Shown here: positions 51,996-59,679 of the stretch, piece after piece
Layout: every line of letters starts with the position of its first letter
Position numbering within the stretch: position 1 is the stretch's first letter
Notes under the pieces: generated by a model
Databases searched by the model: none
What the model saw: the letters and a program-made list of their open reading frames with translations, nothing else
What the model was told of the DNA's origin: nothing
Program-made: the position numbers and the translations under genes
Source: Candidatus Equicola faecalis
GTDB taxonomy: Bacteria > Bacteroidota > Bacteroidia > Bacteroidales > Bacteroidaceae
Length of the DNA: 64,000 bases
Reading direction: 5' to 3'
Assembly (NCBI GenBank): GCA_018065185.1
Contig: JAGHTU010000034.1
Location: forward strand, 25,646 to 89,645

Positions 51996-52859
51996 ATGAG
52001 AGCACTTAAGATACAGAAATCAATTACTAACCGCGACAACCGCTCGCTGGAACGTTTCCTTCAAGAGATAGGTCATGAAGAACTATTGACTATTGACGAG
52101 GAAATAGAATTGGCACAGCGTATAAAGAAAGGTGACAAGAAAGCACTTGACCGATTAGTAAGTGCCAATCTTCGTTTTGTCGTTTCCGTGGCAAAGCAAT
52201 ACCAAAACCAAGGACTGCCACTTGAGGATATCATCAACGAAGGTAATATCGGGCTGATACGTGCGGCGCAGAAATTTGACGAGACTCTCGGCTTCAAATT
52301 CATCTCCTATGCCGTATGGTGGATTCGTCAAAGCATCATACAGGCCATTGCAGAACAGAGTCGGTTGGTAAGGCTTCCACTCAATCAAGTGAGCAACGTA
52401 AACAAGATAAGGAAAGAGATAAATCGCTTTGAGATGCTGAACGAGCGCACTCCTTCCACAGAAGAGTTGGCAACACAGGCCAACCTCAGGGAGTCTAAAG
52501 TGGAAGAAGCTCTACGCATCAGCGGACGACACACGTCGCTTGATGCACCTTTCTCAGAAGGCGAGAACAACACCCTGCTTGACGTTTACATAAATTCCGA
52601 CTCGCCGATGGCAGATGATAAACTTGTAACCCAATCACTTGCCGACGAAATAGACCGCGTGTTGGACACGCTCAACGACAGAGAACAGAAAATCCTGAGA
52701 GCCATTTATGGGCTGGATGGAGAAGAAATGACATTCGATGAGATTGCAGGCATTTATGGTCTGACACGCGAACGCGTACGCCAGATTAAAGACAAAGCAA
52801 TAAAGAAACTACGCAAAGGCGCACCAAAAAAGATACTCAAGCCATATTTAGGAAAATGA
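51996..52859 (+). CDS. rpoD: Primary sigma factor, RpoD/SigA family
   Basis: The 287-residue protein begins LKIQKSITNRDNRSLERFLQEIG, the typical start of the short Bacteroidetes RpoD. Region 2 is complete: NLRFVVSVAKQYQNQGLPLEDIINEGNIGLIRAAQKFDETLGFKFISYAVWWIRQSI. Region 4 ends with EEMTFDEIAGIYGLTRERVRQIKDKAIKKLRK. It would recognise the TTTG/TAnnTTTG promoters seen in the window. The stop overlaps the next ATG (ATGA), so it heads an operon with unusual companions. Confidence 0.93.
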   Translation: MRALKIQKSITNRDNRSLERFLQEIGHEELLTIDEEIELAQRIKKGDKKALDRLVSANLRFVVSVAKQYQNQGLPLEDIINEGNIGLIRAAQKFDETLGFKFISYAVWWIRQSIIQAIAEQSRLVRLPLNQVSNVNKIRKEINRFEMLNERTPSTEELATQANLRESKVEEALRISGRHTSLDAPFSEGENNTLLDVYINSDSPMADDKLVTQSLADEIDRVLDTLNDREQKILRAIYGLDGEEMTFDEIAGIYGLTRERVRQIKDKAIKKLRKGAPKKILKPYLGK

Positions 52860-53389
52860 AAAAAATCATAACAATAATATTTCTTCTCGTACTTGGACAG
52901 GTAACACTCTGTCAGGCAAAGATTATCATCACATCAGGTTACGGTTTCGGCTTTGCAGCATCGTTTGCAGATTCGGTTGTATATATCACACCTATACAGA
53001 AGATGGACAGCCTCTTTATGGATAGTAAAAGCAAACTGGTCATCGGCACTGAGAACTTTTCCGCACAGCTGAAAGACTATATGGAATCGCAACTCGATGA
53101 GGCAGGGCGCACATGCGTGTTCTTCTACGACATTAAAGAAGCCAACCTGCAGAAACAGTTAAAGAAACTAAGGAAACGCTACTCCGAATCCAAGAACGGA
53201 CACTTCATCATAAGAGAAGTGAGCGAGAAAGATTTCCGTTTCATCTGCATGGATATGACAGACCAGATGGATGCAAAAAGCAAAGCCCTTGAAGCCAAGA
53301 AAGCTGAAAAGACTAAAAAGCAAGACAAGCATTCCAAGCATAGCAAACGTAGTAAGAAAGCAGAAAAAGAAGTAGCCTCCAAGAAATAG
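52856..53389 (+). CDS. Secreted or periplasmic hypothetical protein with Lys-rich tail
   Basis: The 177-residue protein has a signal peptide (KKIITIIFLLVLGQVTLCQAK) and a central segment (IIITSGYGFGFAASFADSVVYITPIQKMDSLF) I do not recognise. The last 45 residues are strongly basic (KAEKTKKQDKHSKHSKRSKKAEKEVASKK). The start overlaps the rpoD stop by 4 bases and the next gene follows 6 bp after its stop, so it is in the rpoD operon. Confidence 0.72.
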   Translation: MKKIITIIFLLVLGQVTLCQAKIIITSGYGFGFAASFADSVVYITPIQKMDSLFMDSKSKLVIGTENFSAQLKDYMESQLDEAGRTCVFFYDIKEANLQKQLKKLRKRYSESKNGHFIIREVSEKDFRFICMDMTDQMDAKSKALEAKKAEKTKKQDKHSKHSKRSKKAEKEVASKK

Positions 53390-53395
53390 CCTCTC

Positions 53396-54286
53396 ATGAA
53401 TTTCAGGGTAGCCGACCATATAATACAGATTAGTATAAAAGAAAGTCCATATAACAAGTTCGGGCTCATCCCTTCTTTTGCACCATTCAGGATAAGCGAA
53501 GAAGAGACTATAGACGAAAACGATATACTTTTTACCATGCTCGTTGATGACAGCATCTCGGTGGCAGAGACGAAAGAGTCTGTCGGTGAGTTTGATCTCG
53601 GAGACGGGAAAGTAAATCTATGGCGATTTGAAGACGGAGGTTACGAATATTCCATATTTGATCTCAAGGAAAGAGAATGCTGTCTATTACAGACAGATAA
53701 ATCTTTCCGTCATTGCCGCTGTGCATTGAAAGGCGACAGGGCCATGCGCCGTCTTGGTCTAAACGATGCGCTGATGTTTGCCTTTGCCTTTGCAGGAAGT
53801 CGTAAACAGACATTGCTGATTCATGCCTCGACAATATTACATGAAGGCTACGGATATCCGTTCATAGCAAAGAGCGGAACCGGCAAAAGCACACATTCGC
53901 AGTTATGGATTAAGCACATCCCTGGGTCAGAGCTCATGAATGACGATAATCCTTCAGTACGTATCATTGACGGGAAACCCATAATCTACGGTACGCCATG
54001 GAGTGGGAAGACACCATGTTACCGACAGATAAAAGCACCACTTGGGGCAATAACACGCATAGACCGCGCAAAGGAAAACAGCATTGAGCGACTAGACATC
54101 GCACAGTCATTTGCCTCTTTCCTTCCCTCTTGTTCTGCCATGCAATGGGATCGCGAAATTTATGATGGCATATGTCAAACCATTACAGGAATCATCGCCA
54201 CCACACCTTTTTATACACTTCATTGCCTGCCCGATGAAGATGCAGCACACCTATGTCACAAAACGATATCCAGAACATCAAAATAG
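53396..54286 (+). CDS. HPr kinase-like P-loop protein
   Basis: The 296-residue protein carries the P-loop YPFIAKSGTGKSTHSQLW and SELMNDDNPSVRIIDGKPIIYGTPWSGK, which resembles the C-terminal kinase domain of HprK. The first 130 residues lack the HprK N-domain. In Bacteroidales such proteins are often encoded with PqqD-like and S24/S26-like proteins, sometimes in peptide-modification loci. The start of the next gene overlaps its 3' end by 34 bases. Substrate unknown. Confidence 0.75.
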   Translation: MNFRVADHIIQISIKESPYNKFGLIPSFAPFRISEEETIDENDILFTMLVDDSISVAETKESVGEFDLGDGKVNLWRFEDGGYEYSIFDLKERECCLLQTDKSFRHCRCALKGDRAMRRLGLNDALMFAFAFAGSRKQTLLIHASTILHEGYGYPFIAKSGTGKSTHSQLWIKHIPGSELMNDDNPSVRIIDGKPIIYGTPWSGKTPCYRQIKAPLGAITRIDRAKENSIERLDIAQSFASFLPSCSAMQWDREIYDGICQTITGIIATTPFYTLHCLPDEDAAHLCHKTISRTSK

Positions 54287-54717
54287 CAAACGAAATTCTC
54301 ATACCAGAGATTATCCGATTGCTGGAACAGGGACACACGGTGACACTGAAAGTGAAAGGATATAGTATGCGTCCATTTCTTGAACATGAACGGGATGACG
54401 TATTATTAGCAGCAGCAAAAGATATAAGGATTGGAGATGCAGTACTTGCCGAAGTGGCACCGAAATGCTATGTCCTTCACAGACTGATAAAAAACAACAA
54501 CGGGGATGTAACACTCTTGGGTGACGGCAACTTGACACCGGAACACTGCAAATTTACAGACATACACGGCAAGGCTATCGGGTTTTACCGAAAGGGAAAC
54601 ACCCAACCTGACTCTTGCAATGACACCAAATGGAAAATATATTCATGGATATGGACACACTTGTTCCCTATCCGACGTTATCTATTATGGATACATCGAA
54701 AAATCTTAAAACTATAA
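54253..54717 (+). CDS. S24/S26-family peptidase-like protein
   Basis: The 154-residue protein has VTLKVKGYSMRPFLEHERDDVLLA, where the Ser of GYSMRP is the expected nucleophile, and YVLHRLIKNNNGDVTLLGDGNL, the second conserved block of signal-peptidase-like folds. There is no N-terminal anchor, but the C-terminal segment (WTHLFPIRRYLLWIHRKILKL) could be membrane associated. It overlaps the HprK-like gene and precedes pqqD-like by 3 bp. It may process a leader peptide or act as a repressor-type protease. Confidence 0.72.
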   Translation: MSQNDIQNIKIANEILIPEIIRLLEQGHTVTLKVKGYSMRPFLEHERDDVLLAAAKDIRIGDAVLAEVAPKCYVLHRLIKNNNGDVTLLGDGNLTPEHCKFTDIHGKAIGFYRKGNTQPDSCNDTKWKIYSWIWTHLFPIRRYLLWIHRKILKL

Positions 54718-54720
54718 TAT

Positions 54721-54990
54721 ATGCACACAAAACCAGGATTTAACTTAAGGGACGTATGCGGTGAGAAACTGATGCTTGCCGAAGGAATAGAAAATATCAA
54801 TTTCAGTCGATTGATACGTTTCAACGAGACTAGTGCCTATCTTTGGGAGAGCATTAAGGATAAAGAGTTCACTGTAGAAGATCTGACAACCTTACTGACT
54901 GAGCGATATGATGTTGAGCGTGAGCAAGCCTTTGCAGATGCATCCGGCCTTGCAAAGAAATGGATAGAATCAGGAATTGTCGAGGAATGA
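54721..54990 (+). CDS. PqqD-like RiPP recognition element protein
   Basis: The 89-residue protein (FNLRDVCGEKLMLAEGIENINFSRLIRFNETSAYLWESIKDKEFTVEDLTTLLTERYDVEREQA) fits the PqqD fold: a winged helix that binds leader peptides of ribosomal natural products. No radical-SAM or cyclase enzyme is nearby, and I see no clear precursor peptide. It overlaps the next start by ATGA. Confidence 0.8.
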   Translation: MHTKPGFNLRDVCGEKLMLAEGIENINFSRLIRFNETSAYLWESIKDKEFTVEDLTTLLTERYDVEREQAFADASGLAKKWIESGIVEE

Positions 54991-55832
54991 TACTTATTGC
55001 TGATAGCGGAAGTACTAAAACAGATTGGATTCTCACATCTGACCAAACAGCAAACGAACCACTAAGAATCAAAACACAGGGAATAAACCCTGTGTACCAA
55101 AGCAGTAAGGTTCTCACTGGAATACTGCAGCACGAACTATTGCCTTTTGTCAAAAGTTTCGATATTGAGGAAATCAATTTCTATGGCAGTGGTTGTAGGG
55201 ATGGGTACATTCCATCTATGCAATCCACATTTCACAAACTCTTCCCATATACCGATAGGATAAACATTCACAGTGATCTGTTGGGTGCCGCCCGTGCCCT
55301 ATGTAGAGATAAAGAAGGAATAGCCTGCATACTCGGTACTGGTTCTAACTCCTGTCTTTATGACGGGGAAAAAATCACCTATAACGTTCCGTCAATGGGT
55401 TACATACTAGGGGATGAAGGTAGCGGTGCAGTCCTTGGGCGTGAACTCATTAACGCACTTTTCAAAGGCTGTCTCAAAGAAGAACTATGCACAAAGTTCT
55501 GCAACCAGTACAACACCAACTTGGCTGACATAATAAATAAAGTGTATCATCTGCCACTTGCAAACCGTCTTTTGGCATCCTTCTGTATTTTCATCAAGGA
55601 GAACATTGATGATGAAAATATCAAAAGCATCGTAATTGATAATTTCCGAAAGTTCTTTATCAGGAATATCCGTCCATATAGACGTCCCTACCTTGACGTC
55701 AACTGCTGTGGAAGCATTGCTTACTTCTTTCAAAAAGAACTTGCCGAAGCAGCACAGAAGGAAGGATTTAAAGTCGGAAACATATTACGTAGTCCTATAG
55801 AAGCATTGGTATGTTTCCACACCAAACAATAA
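54987..55832 (+). CDS. BadF/BadG-type ATPase, probable N-acetylglucosamine kinase
   Basis: From the ATG at 54987 the protein is about 281 residues; the earlier track start overlaps pqqD-like too far. MILIADSGSTKTDWILTSD is the phosphate-1 loop, CILGTGSNSCLYDG and SMGYILGDEGSGAVLGRELI are phosphate-2 and adenosine elements of the BadF/BcrA ATPase family, and NCCGSIAYFF closes the fold. Family members phosphorylate amino sugars such as GlcNAc. A strong hairpin terminator follows, ending the rpoD operon. Confidence 0.8.
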   Translation: MILIADSGSTKTDWILTSDQTANEPLRIKTQGINPVYQSSKVLTGILQHELLPFVKSFDIEEINFYGSGCRDGYIPSMQSTFHKLFPYTDRINIHSDLLGAARALCRDKEGIACILGTGSNSCLYDGEKITYNVPSMGYILGDEGSGAVLGRELINALFKGCLKEELCTKFCNQYNTNLADIINKVYHLPLANRLLASFCIFIKENIDDENIKSIVIDNFRKFFIRNIRPYRRPYLDVNCCGSIAYFFQKELAEAAQKEGFKVGNILRSPIEALVCFHTKQ

Positions 55833-55849
55833 ACTGACATTTTAGACAC

Positions 55850-55886
55850 AAAAAAAGGAGATGATAAAAATCATCTCCTTTTCTTT
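55850..55886. terminator. Intrinsic terminator between BadF-like gene and tRNA-Pro
   Basis: aaaaaaaggagatgat and atcatctccttttcttt form a 12-bp stem with A and T tracts on the two sides, so it could work in both directions for the converging transcripts. Confidence 0.85.
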
Positions 55887-55889
55887 CAG

Positions 55890-55963
55890 TCGGGGCGACA
55901 GGATTCGAACCTACGACCCCCTGGTCCCAAACCAGGTATTCTACCGGACTGAACTACACCCCG
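55890..55963 (-). tRNA. tRNA-Pro (TGG anticodon)
   Basis: The minus strand folds as CGGGGTG (acceptor) ... CCTGG-TTTGGGA-CCAGG (anticodon arm, TGG at loop positions 3-5) ... GTTCGAATCC (T arm) ... CGCCCCG plus discriminator A. All four arms are present. It converges on the BadF-like gene and is followed by the shared terminator. Confidence 0.92.
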
Positions 55964-56060
55964 AAACTTTCTTTTTTAGAAAGCGAATGCAAAGGTAAGA
56001 ATTATTTGCGAAGAACAATATCTCCAGCAAACGAAATTCTTATCCATTAAACATTTTTAA

Positions 56061-57248
56061 CTATTTAATAATTCCGAATTCCTGAAATACTTTCTTCAGT
56101 ATCTGCACACCGCGCTCTACCTGTTCCTCAGAATGAGTAGCCATAAGGGCAAAACGTACAAGCGTATCATCAGGTGCACATGCAGGTGGCACAACAGGAT
56201 TGATGAACACTCCCTCATCAAGTGCTCTGCGAGTAACCTGAAATGTCTTCAGGAAATCACGCACATACAATGGGATAATTGGACTCTCTGTCTCTCCTAT
56301 CTCAAATCCTTCTTCACGGAAACGTGCCAGAGCGAAACGTGTCAGCGTCCATAACTTCTCAATGCGCTGCGGTTCTGACTTTATTATATGCAGAGCCTCA
56401 CGTGCTGCTGCAGTAGCAGCAGGAGTATTGGATGCGCTGAACATATATGTACGGCAATTATGGCGAAGGAAATTTATCGTTGCACTATCTGTGGCAATAA
56501 AACCACCGATACTTGCCAATGACTTACTGAATGTACCCATGATAAGGTCCACATCATCAGAAAGCCCAAAATGGTCACACACGCCACAACCCTGCTTTCC
56601 AAACACACCGATGCCATGAGCCTCATCCACCATTATGGATGCATTATATTTTTTCTTGAGCCTTACAATCTCAGGCAAGTTCACAAGATCACCCTCCATG
56701 GAGAACACACCGTCCACAACAATCAGCTTTATTGCATCCGGCTCACAGATCTTCAGTTTCCGTTCAAGGTCCTCCATATCGTTGTGCTTGTATTTCAGGC
56801 GCTTTGCCATAGACTTACGGCTACCGTCAACTATACTGGCATGGTCGCGATCATCACAGATGATATAATCATTGCGTGAGCAAAGACATGAAAGCACACC
56901 ATCGTTAACCGAAAAACCTGTTGAAAAGACCAAGGCTTCATCCTTACCTACAAACTCTGCCAACTCTTTCTCAAGCTGTACATGAAGATCAAGTGTACCA
57001 TTGAGGAAACGGCTACCAGCACAACCGGAACCATATTTATCTATAGCATCCTTAGCAGCTTTCATCACACGTTCATCCCCCGTAAGACCTGTATAGGCAT
57101 TTGACCCGAACATGAGGACCTGATGTCCTCCCATATCGACCTCAGTACCCTGTTTTCCGTCAATCTCCCTGAAATAAGGATAGATACCTTGCCTCATCAA
57201 CTTTTGAGGCTCTTCGTAACTTTTGAATTTATCCTGTAATAGTCCCAT
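56061..57248 (-). CDS. spt: Serine palmitoyltransferase-like alpha-oxoamine synthase
   Basis: The 395-residue PLP enzyme has YGSGCAGSRFLNGTLDLHVQLEKELAEF, DDRDHASIVDGSR, VVDGVFSMEGDLVNLPEI, VDEAHGIGVFGKQGCGV and MGTFSKSLASIGGF with the Schiff-base Lys. These mark the alpha-oxoamine synthase family; the N-terminus (MGLLQDKFKSYEEPQKLMRQGIYPYFREI) resembles the Bacteroidales serine palmitoyltransferase that starts sphingolipid synthesis from serine and palmitoyl-CoA. Kbl or BioF activity is less likely. A TAACTTTG element lies about 50 bp upstream. Confidence 0.85.
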   Translation of the reverse strand: MGLLQDKFKSYEEPQKLMRQGIYPYFREIDGKQGTEVDMGGHQVLMFGSNAYTGLTGDERVMKAAKDAIDKYGSGCAGSRFLNGTLDLHVQLEKELAEFVGKDEALVFSTGFSVNDGVLSCLCSRNDYIICDDRDHASIVDGSRKSMAKRLKYKHNDMEDLERKLKICEPDAIKLIVVDGVFSMEGDLVNLPEIVRLKKKYNASIMVDEAHGIGVFGKQGCGVCDHFGLSDDVDLIMGTFSKSLASIGGFIATDSATINFLRHNCRTYMFSASNTPAATAAAREALHIIKSEPQRIEKLWTLTRFALARFREEGFEIGETESPIIPLYVRDFLKTFQVTRRALDEGVFINPVVPPACAPDDTLVRFALMATHSEEQVERGVQILKKVFQEFGIIK

Positions 57249-57407
57249 AACTAGCGAACATATTTTCTAATTGTCTTTACTTTGTAAAAAAAGCGGTGCA
57301 AAGTTAAAAAATATTTTAAGAATTAATAACATTATACTCTATTTTTTCATATTGGTTCAAAATAGAGCGTAAACAGAAAAAACAGCACTTTATTAAAAAA
57401 CATTCAT

Positions 57408-57415
57408 TACCTTTG
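57408..57415 (+). promoter_or_regulatory. TACCTTTG -7 element before lipid kinase
   Basis: TACCTTTG ends 7 bases before the ATG at 57423, so the mRNA would be nearly leaderless, as also suggested for rpoD. Confidence 0.5.
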
Positions 57416-57422
57416 TAGCGTA

Positions 57423-58439
57423 ATGGACAAGAAGAGAATCATTTTCATAATAAATCCTATCTCCGGATATGGGATGAAGGACGAGATTCCACATCTCGTT
57501 CATAGATATCTTGACCATACACGATATGCTCATAGCATTATATACACGGAATACCCTGGCCATGCGCAAGAGATTGCCAAACAGGCCGTCGATGATGGAG
57601 TGGACATCGTAGCGGCTGTAGGAGGAGACGGTACAGTGAACGAGATTGCCCGCGCCATCGCACACACCGATACGGCACTTGCTATCATCCCATGTGGCAG
57701 TGGCAATGGACTCGCCCGTCATCTAAAGATTCCGATGAATGTCAAAGGAGCACTAAAAATCATCAACGCCTGCGAAATACACGACCTTGACTATGGCAAG
57801 ATTAACGACATACCTTTCTTCTGCACCTGCGGAATGGGATTTGACGCATGCGTATCGCTGAAGTTCGCGTCTTCGGGCAGACGTGGGCCTATTGCCTACA
57901 TAGAGACAGCCCTGTCGGAAGTTATCAAATACAAGCCCGAGACTTACGACATTGAAGACGAGGACGGAGTGGAGTCACACCGTGCATTTCTCATCACTTG
58001 TGCCAATGCCTCACAATGGGGTAACAATGCATATATTGCTCCTCACGCTTCTATGAGTGACGGACTGATGGACATCATCGTCGTTGAGCCGTTTACGGCC
58101 TTTGACGTACCAGCACTCGCCACGCAGTTATTTGCTAAAATTATCGACAAGCATTCGCGTATTCAGACATTCCAAAGTCGTAAGATACATATCCATCGTA
58201 GCAGACCGGGCGTGATTCATTTTGACGGGGACCCGATAATGACCGATGCAGATATCATAGTTGAGACAGTGCCGAAAGGAATAAAGATGGTTGTCAATCC
58301 TAATAAGCATCCAGATAGAAATCTTCCGTCAGGCGATGATACCACTCAGACTTCTGCCCAGCATTCAAATACATTATCTCTTCACACTCCATTATATTAT
58401 TTGAGGGAATTTTTCCGAATTCCAATAAAACCCTTTTAA
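57423..58439 (+). CDS. Diacylglycerol-kinase-family lipid kinase
   Basis: The 338-residue protein opens KKRIIFIINPISGYGMKDEIPHL and has VDIVAAVGGDGTVNEIARAI (the GGDGT nucleotide loop), IIPCGSGNGLARHLKIP and IHFDGDPIMTDADIIVETV. These define the YegS/DagK/LCB5 lipid kinase family. Its divergent position next to serine palmitoyltransferase suggests a sphingoid base, ceramide or diacylglycerol as substrate. The last about 45 residues lie in a 140-bp convergent overlap with trmN6 and may be non-conserved. Confidence 0.85.
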   Translation: MDKKRIIFIINPISGYGMKDEIPHLVHRYLDHTRYAHSIIYTEYPGHAQEIAKQAVDDGVDIVAAVGGDGTVNEIARAIAHTDTALAIIPCGSGNGLARHLKIPMNVKGALKIINACEIHDLDYGKINDIPFFCTCGMGFDACVSLKFASSGRRGPIAYIETALSEVIKYKPETYDIEDEDGVESHRAFLITCANASQWGNNAYIAPHASMSDGLMDIIVVEPFTAFDVPALATQLFAKIIDKHSRIQTFQSRKIHIHRSRPGVIHFDGDPIMTDADIIVETVPKGIKMVVNPNKHPDRNLPSGDDTTQTSAQHSNTLSLHTPLYYLREFFRIPIKPF

Positions 58440-59031
58440 CGTTTTTTGACGGCAGGGTATGTACCCCTACCCTTCTTTGCAGGAACAACCCGTAAATGGA
58501 TGCAAAACGCTGTGCTTCAGTGGCTGTCTCCAATGGCAGGATAAAAGAGGCATGTGCTCCGTCTTCATCCGAGAGTAATCTGCAAGAATGCCTTATAAGA
58601 TCTTCCATAGACAAGGAATCCGTATGACGTGCCACGCTGCGTTGGGAATCCGGACTTTTCATTGAATTGATAAAAAACGGCGGATTTGAAACGATAACGT
58701 CAAACACCTCATCACCAACCTCCTGTAATGCCTGCCGGCGAATAGATATACGTTCCTTCCATGGCGATGATGCGACATTCTCCCTTGCCTCGTCCACGGC
58801 CATATCATCAATATCTATCCCCACAATCTCTGCCTGTGGCATCCGTTGCGCCACCATCAGGGCTATAAGTCCTGTCCCTGTACCAATATCAAGCACGCGT
58901 AATGGTTGCCTTTGTAGGACACCGGAACTTCCTGCCCATGCACCGATAAGTACACCATCCGTACCAACATTCATTGCGGCACGGCATTGTGACACCACAA
59001 ACTGCTTAAAGCGGAACTCATCCATTTTCAT
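58300..59031 (-). CDS. trmN6: tRNA1(Val) (adenine(37)-N6)-methyltransferase
   Basis: The 243-residue protein starts EFRFKQFVVSQCRAAMNVGTDGVLIGAW and shows the SAM site RVLDIGTGTGLIALMVAQR, and NPPF in VIVSNPPFFINSM, typical of N6-adenine methyltransferases of the TrmN6/YfiC type. The C-terminus (LEFGKIPSNNIMECEEIMYLNAGQKSEWYHRLTEDFYL) is also family-like, so the convergent overlap with the lipid kinase gene is real rather than a wrong start. A TATTTTTG element lies upstream. Confidence 0.88.
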   Translation of the reverse strand: MKMDEFRFKQFVVSQCRAAMNVGTDGVLIGAWAGSSGVLQRQPLRVLDIGTGTGLIALMVAQRMPQAEIVGIDIDDMAVDEARENVASSPWKERISIRRQALQEVGDEVFDVIVSNPPFFINSMKSPDSQRSVARHTDSLSMEDLIRHSCRLLSDEDGAHASFILPLETATEAQRFASIYGLFLQRRVGVHTLPSKNVKRVLLEFGKIPSNNIMECEEIMYLNAGQKSEWYHRLTEDFYLDAY

Positions 59032-59097
59032 ACTTACTCACGTCGTGCAAAAATAGCAAAAACACTCTATTTCATTCATGCTTTACATGCTTTTTCT

Positions 59098-59105
59098 TAT
59101 ATTTG
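59098..59105 (+). promoter_or_regulatory. TATATTTG -7 element before rhaM-like gene
   Basis: The element matches TAnnTTTG and lies 33 bp upstream of the ATG at 59139. Confidence 0.5.
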
Positions 59106-59138
59106 CCACAGATAAAAACTAATCATTATAAAAACAAT

Positions 59139-59453
59139 ATGAAGAGATTTGCATTCAAAATGTTTCTCAAGCCAGGGATGGAAGAGGAATATAAACGCCG
59201 TCATGCCCAATTGTGGCCGGAGATGAAAGAGATGCTAGAAGAAAAAGGTGTACATAACTACAGTATCTATTGGGATAAGGACACCAACATCCTTTTCGGT
59301 TATCAAGAAGTGCATGGCGAGAGTTCTTCTCAGGATGGAGAGATTGCTGAAATAAATCGTCGTTGGTGGGACTTCATGGCACCGCTGATGGAAGTCAATG
59401 ACGATAATTCGCCAATAACTATTGACCTTCCAGAGATGTTCCATCTTGACTGA
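59139..59453 (+). CDS. rhaM: L-rhamnose mutarotase-like protein
   Basis: From the ATG at 59139 the protein has 104 residues. MKRFAFKMFLKPGMEEEYKRRHAQLWPEM, GVHNYSIYWDKDTNILFGYQEV and WWDFMAPLMEVNDDNSPI match RhaM, including the conserved His and Tyr/Trp residues. It interconverts alpha and beta L-rhamnose (some members act on fucose). No other rhamnose catabolic genes are adjacent. The track start 12 codons earlier overlaps the promoter-like element. Confidence 0.88.
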   Translation: MKRFAFKMFLKPGMEEEYKRRHAQLWPEMKEMLEEKGVHNYSIYWDKDTNILFGYQEVHGESSSQDGEIAEINRRWWDFMAPLMEVNDDNSPITIDLPEMFHLD

Positions 59454-59469
59454 AGAAAACATCTTACGT

Positions 59470-59501
59470 TTGGACTTTTCATTGAAATACATTACCTTTG
59501 C
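59470..59501 (+). promoter_or_regulatory. Promoter of the corA leader
   Basis: TTTG at 59470-59473 is followed after 20 bp by TACCTTTG at 59494-59501. It would start a leader of about 170 nt that holds a small ORF before corA. Confidence 0.65.
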
Positions 59502-59528
59502 GCCAGTAAAACATATTTTAAACAAAAA

Positions 59529-59609
59529 ATGGACGATTATCACGCGGCAAATTTAGAACAGACTCTCGTAGGGATGGTGCTCACGGGAAGCCTTGCTGAA
59601 GCGAGGTAA
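59529..59609 (+). CDS. Small upstream ORF in corA leader (26 codons)
   Basis: ATG at 59529 opens MDDYHAANLEQTLVGMVLTGSLAEAR and stops at 59607-59609. It starts about 20 nt after the predicted transcription start. Nearby sequence can form stems (for example gatggtgctcacgg with a later tcaccat). It may be a leader peptide controlling corA or a chance ORF in a structured leader; I cannot tell. Confidence 0.4.
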   Translation: MDDYHAANLEQTLVGMVLTGSLAEAR

Positions 59610-59679
59610 TCACCATGTCGGAATCCTAAACACCGGCTGATCCTATCCCCTGAACGAGACATTATTATAGGATTGGCTT
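59610..59679 (+). promoter_or_regulatory. Possible structured leader upstream of corA
   Basis: The segment between the small ORF and corA is GC-richer than nearby intergenic DNA and can pair partly with the ORF region, for example tagggat near 59568 with atcctat near 59641. I do not recognise a known Mg2+ riboswitch pattern. Confidence 0.3.

Noticed and set aside
52155-52388. Minus-strand ORF inside rpoD
   Set aside because: Antisense to a conserved sigma-factor region; no independent support.
59535-59679. M-box or cobalamin riboswitch
   Set aside because: The conserved cores of these classes are not found; left as an unnamed leader.
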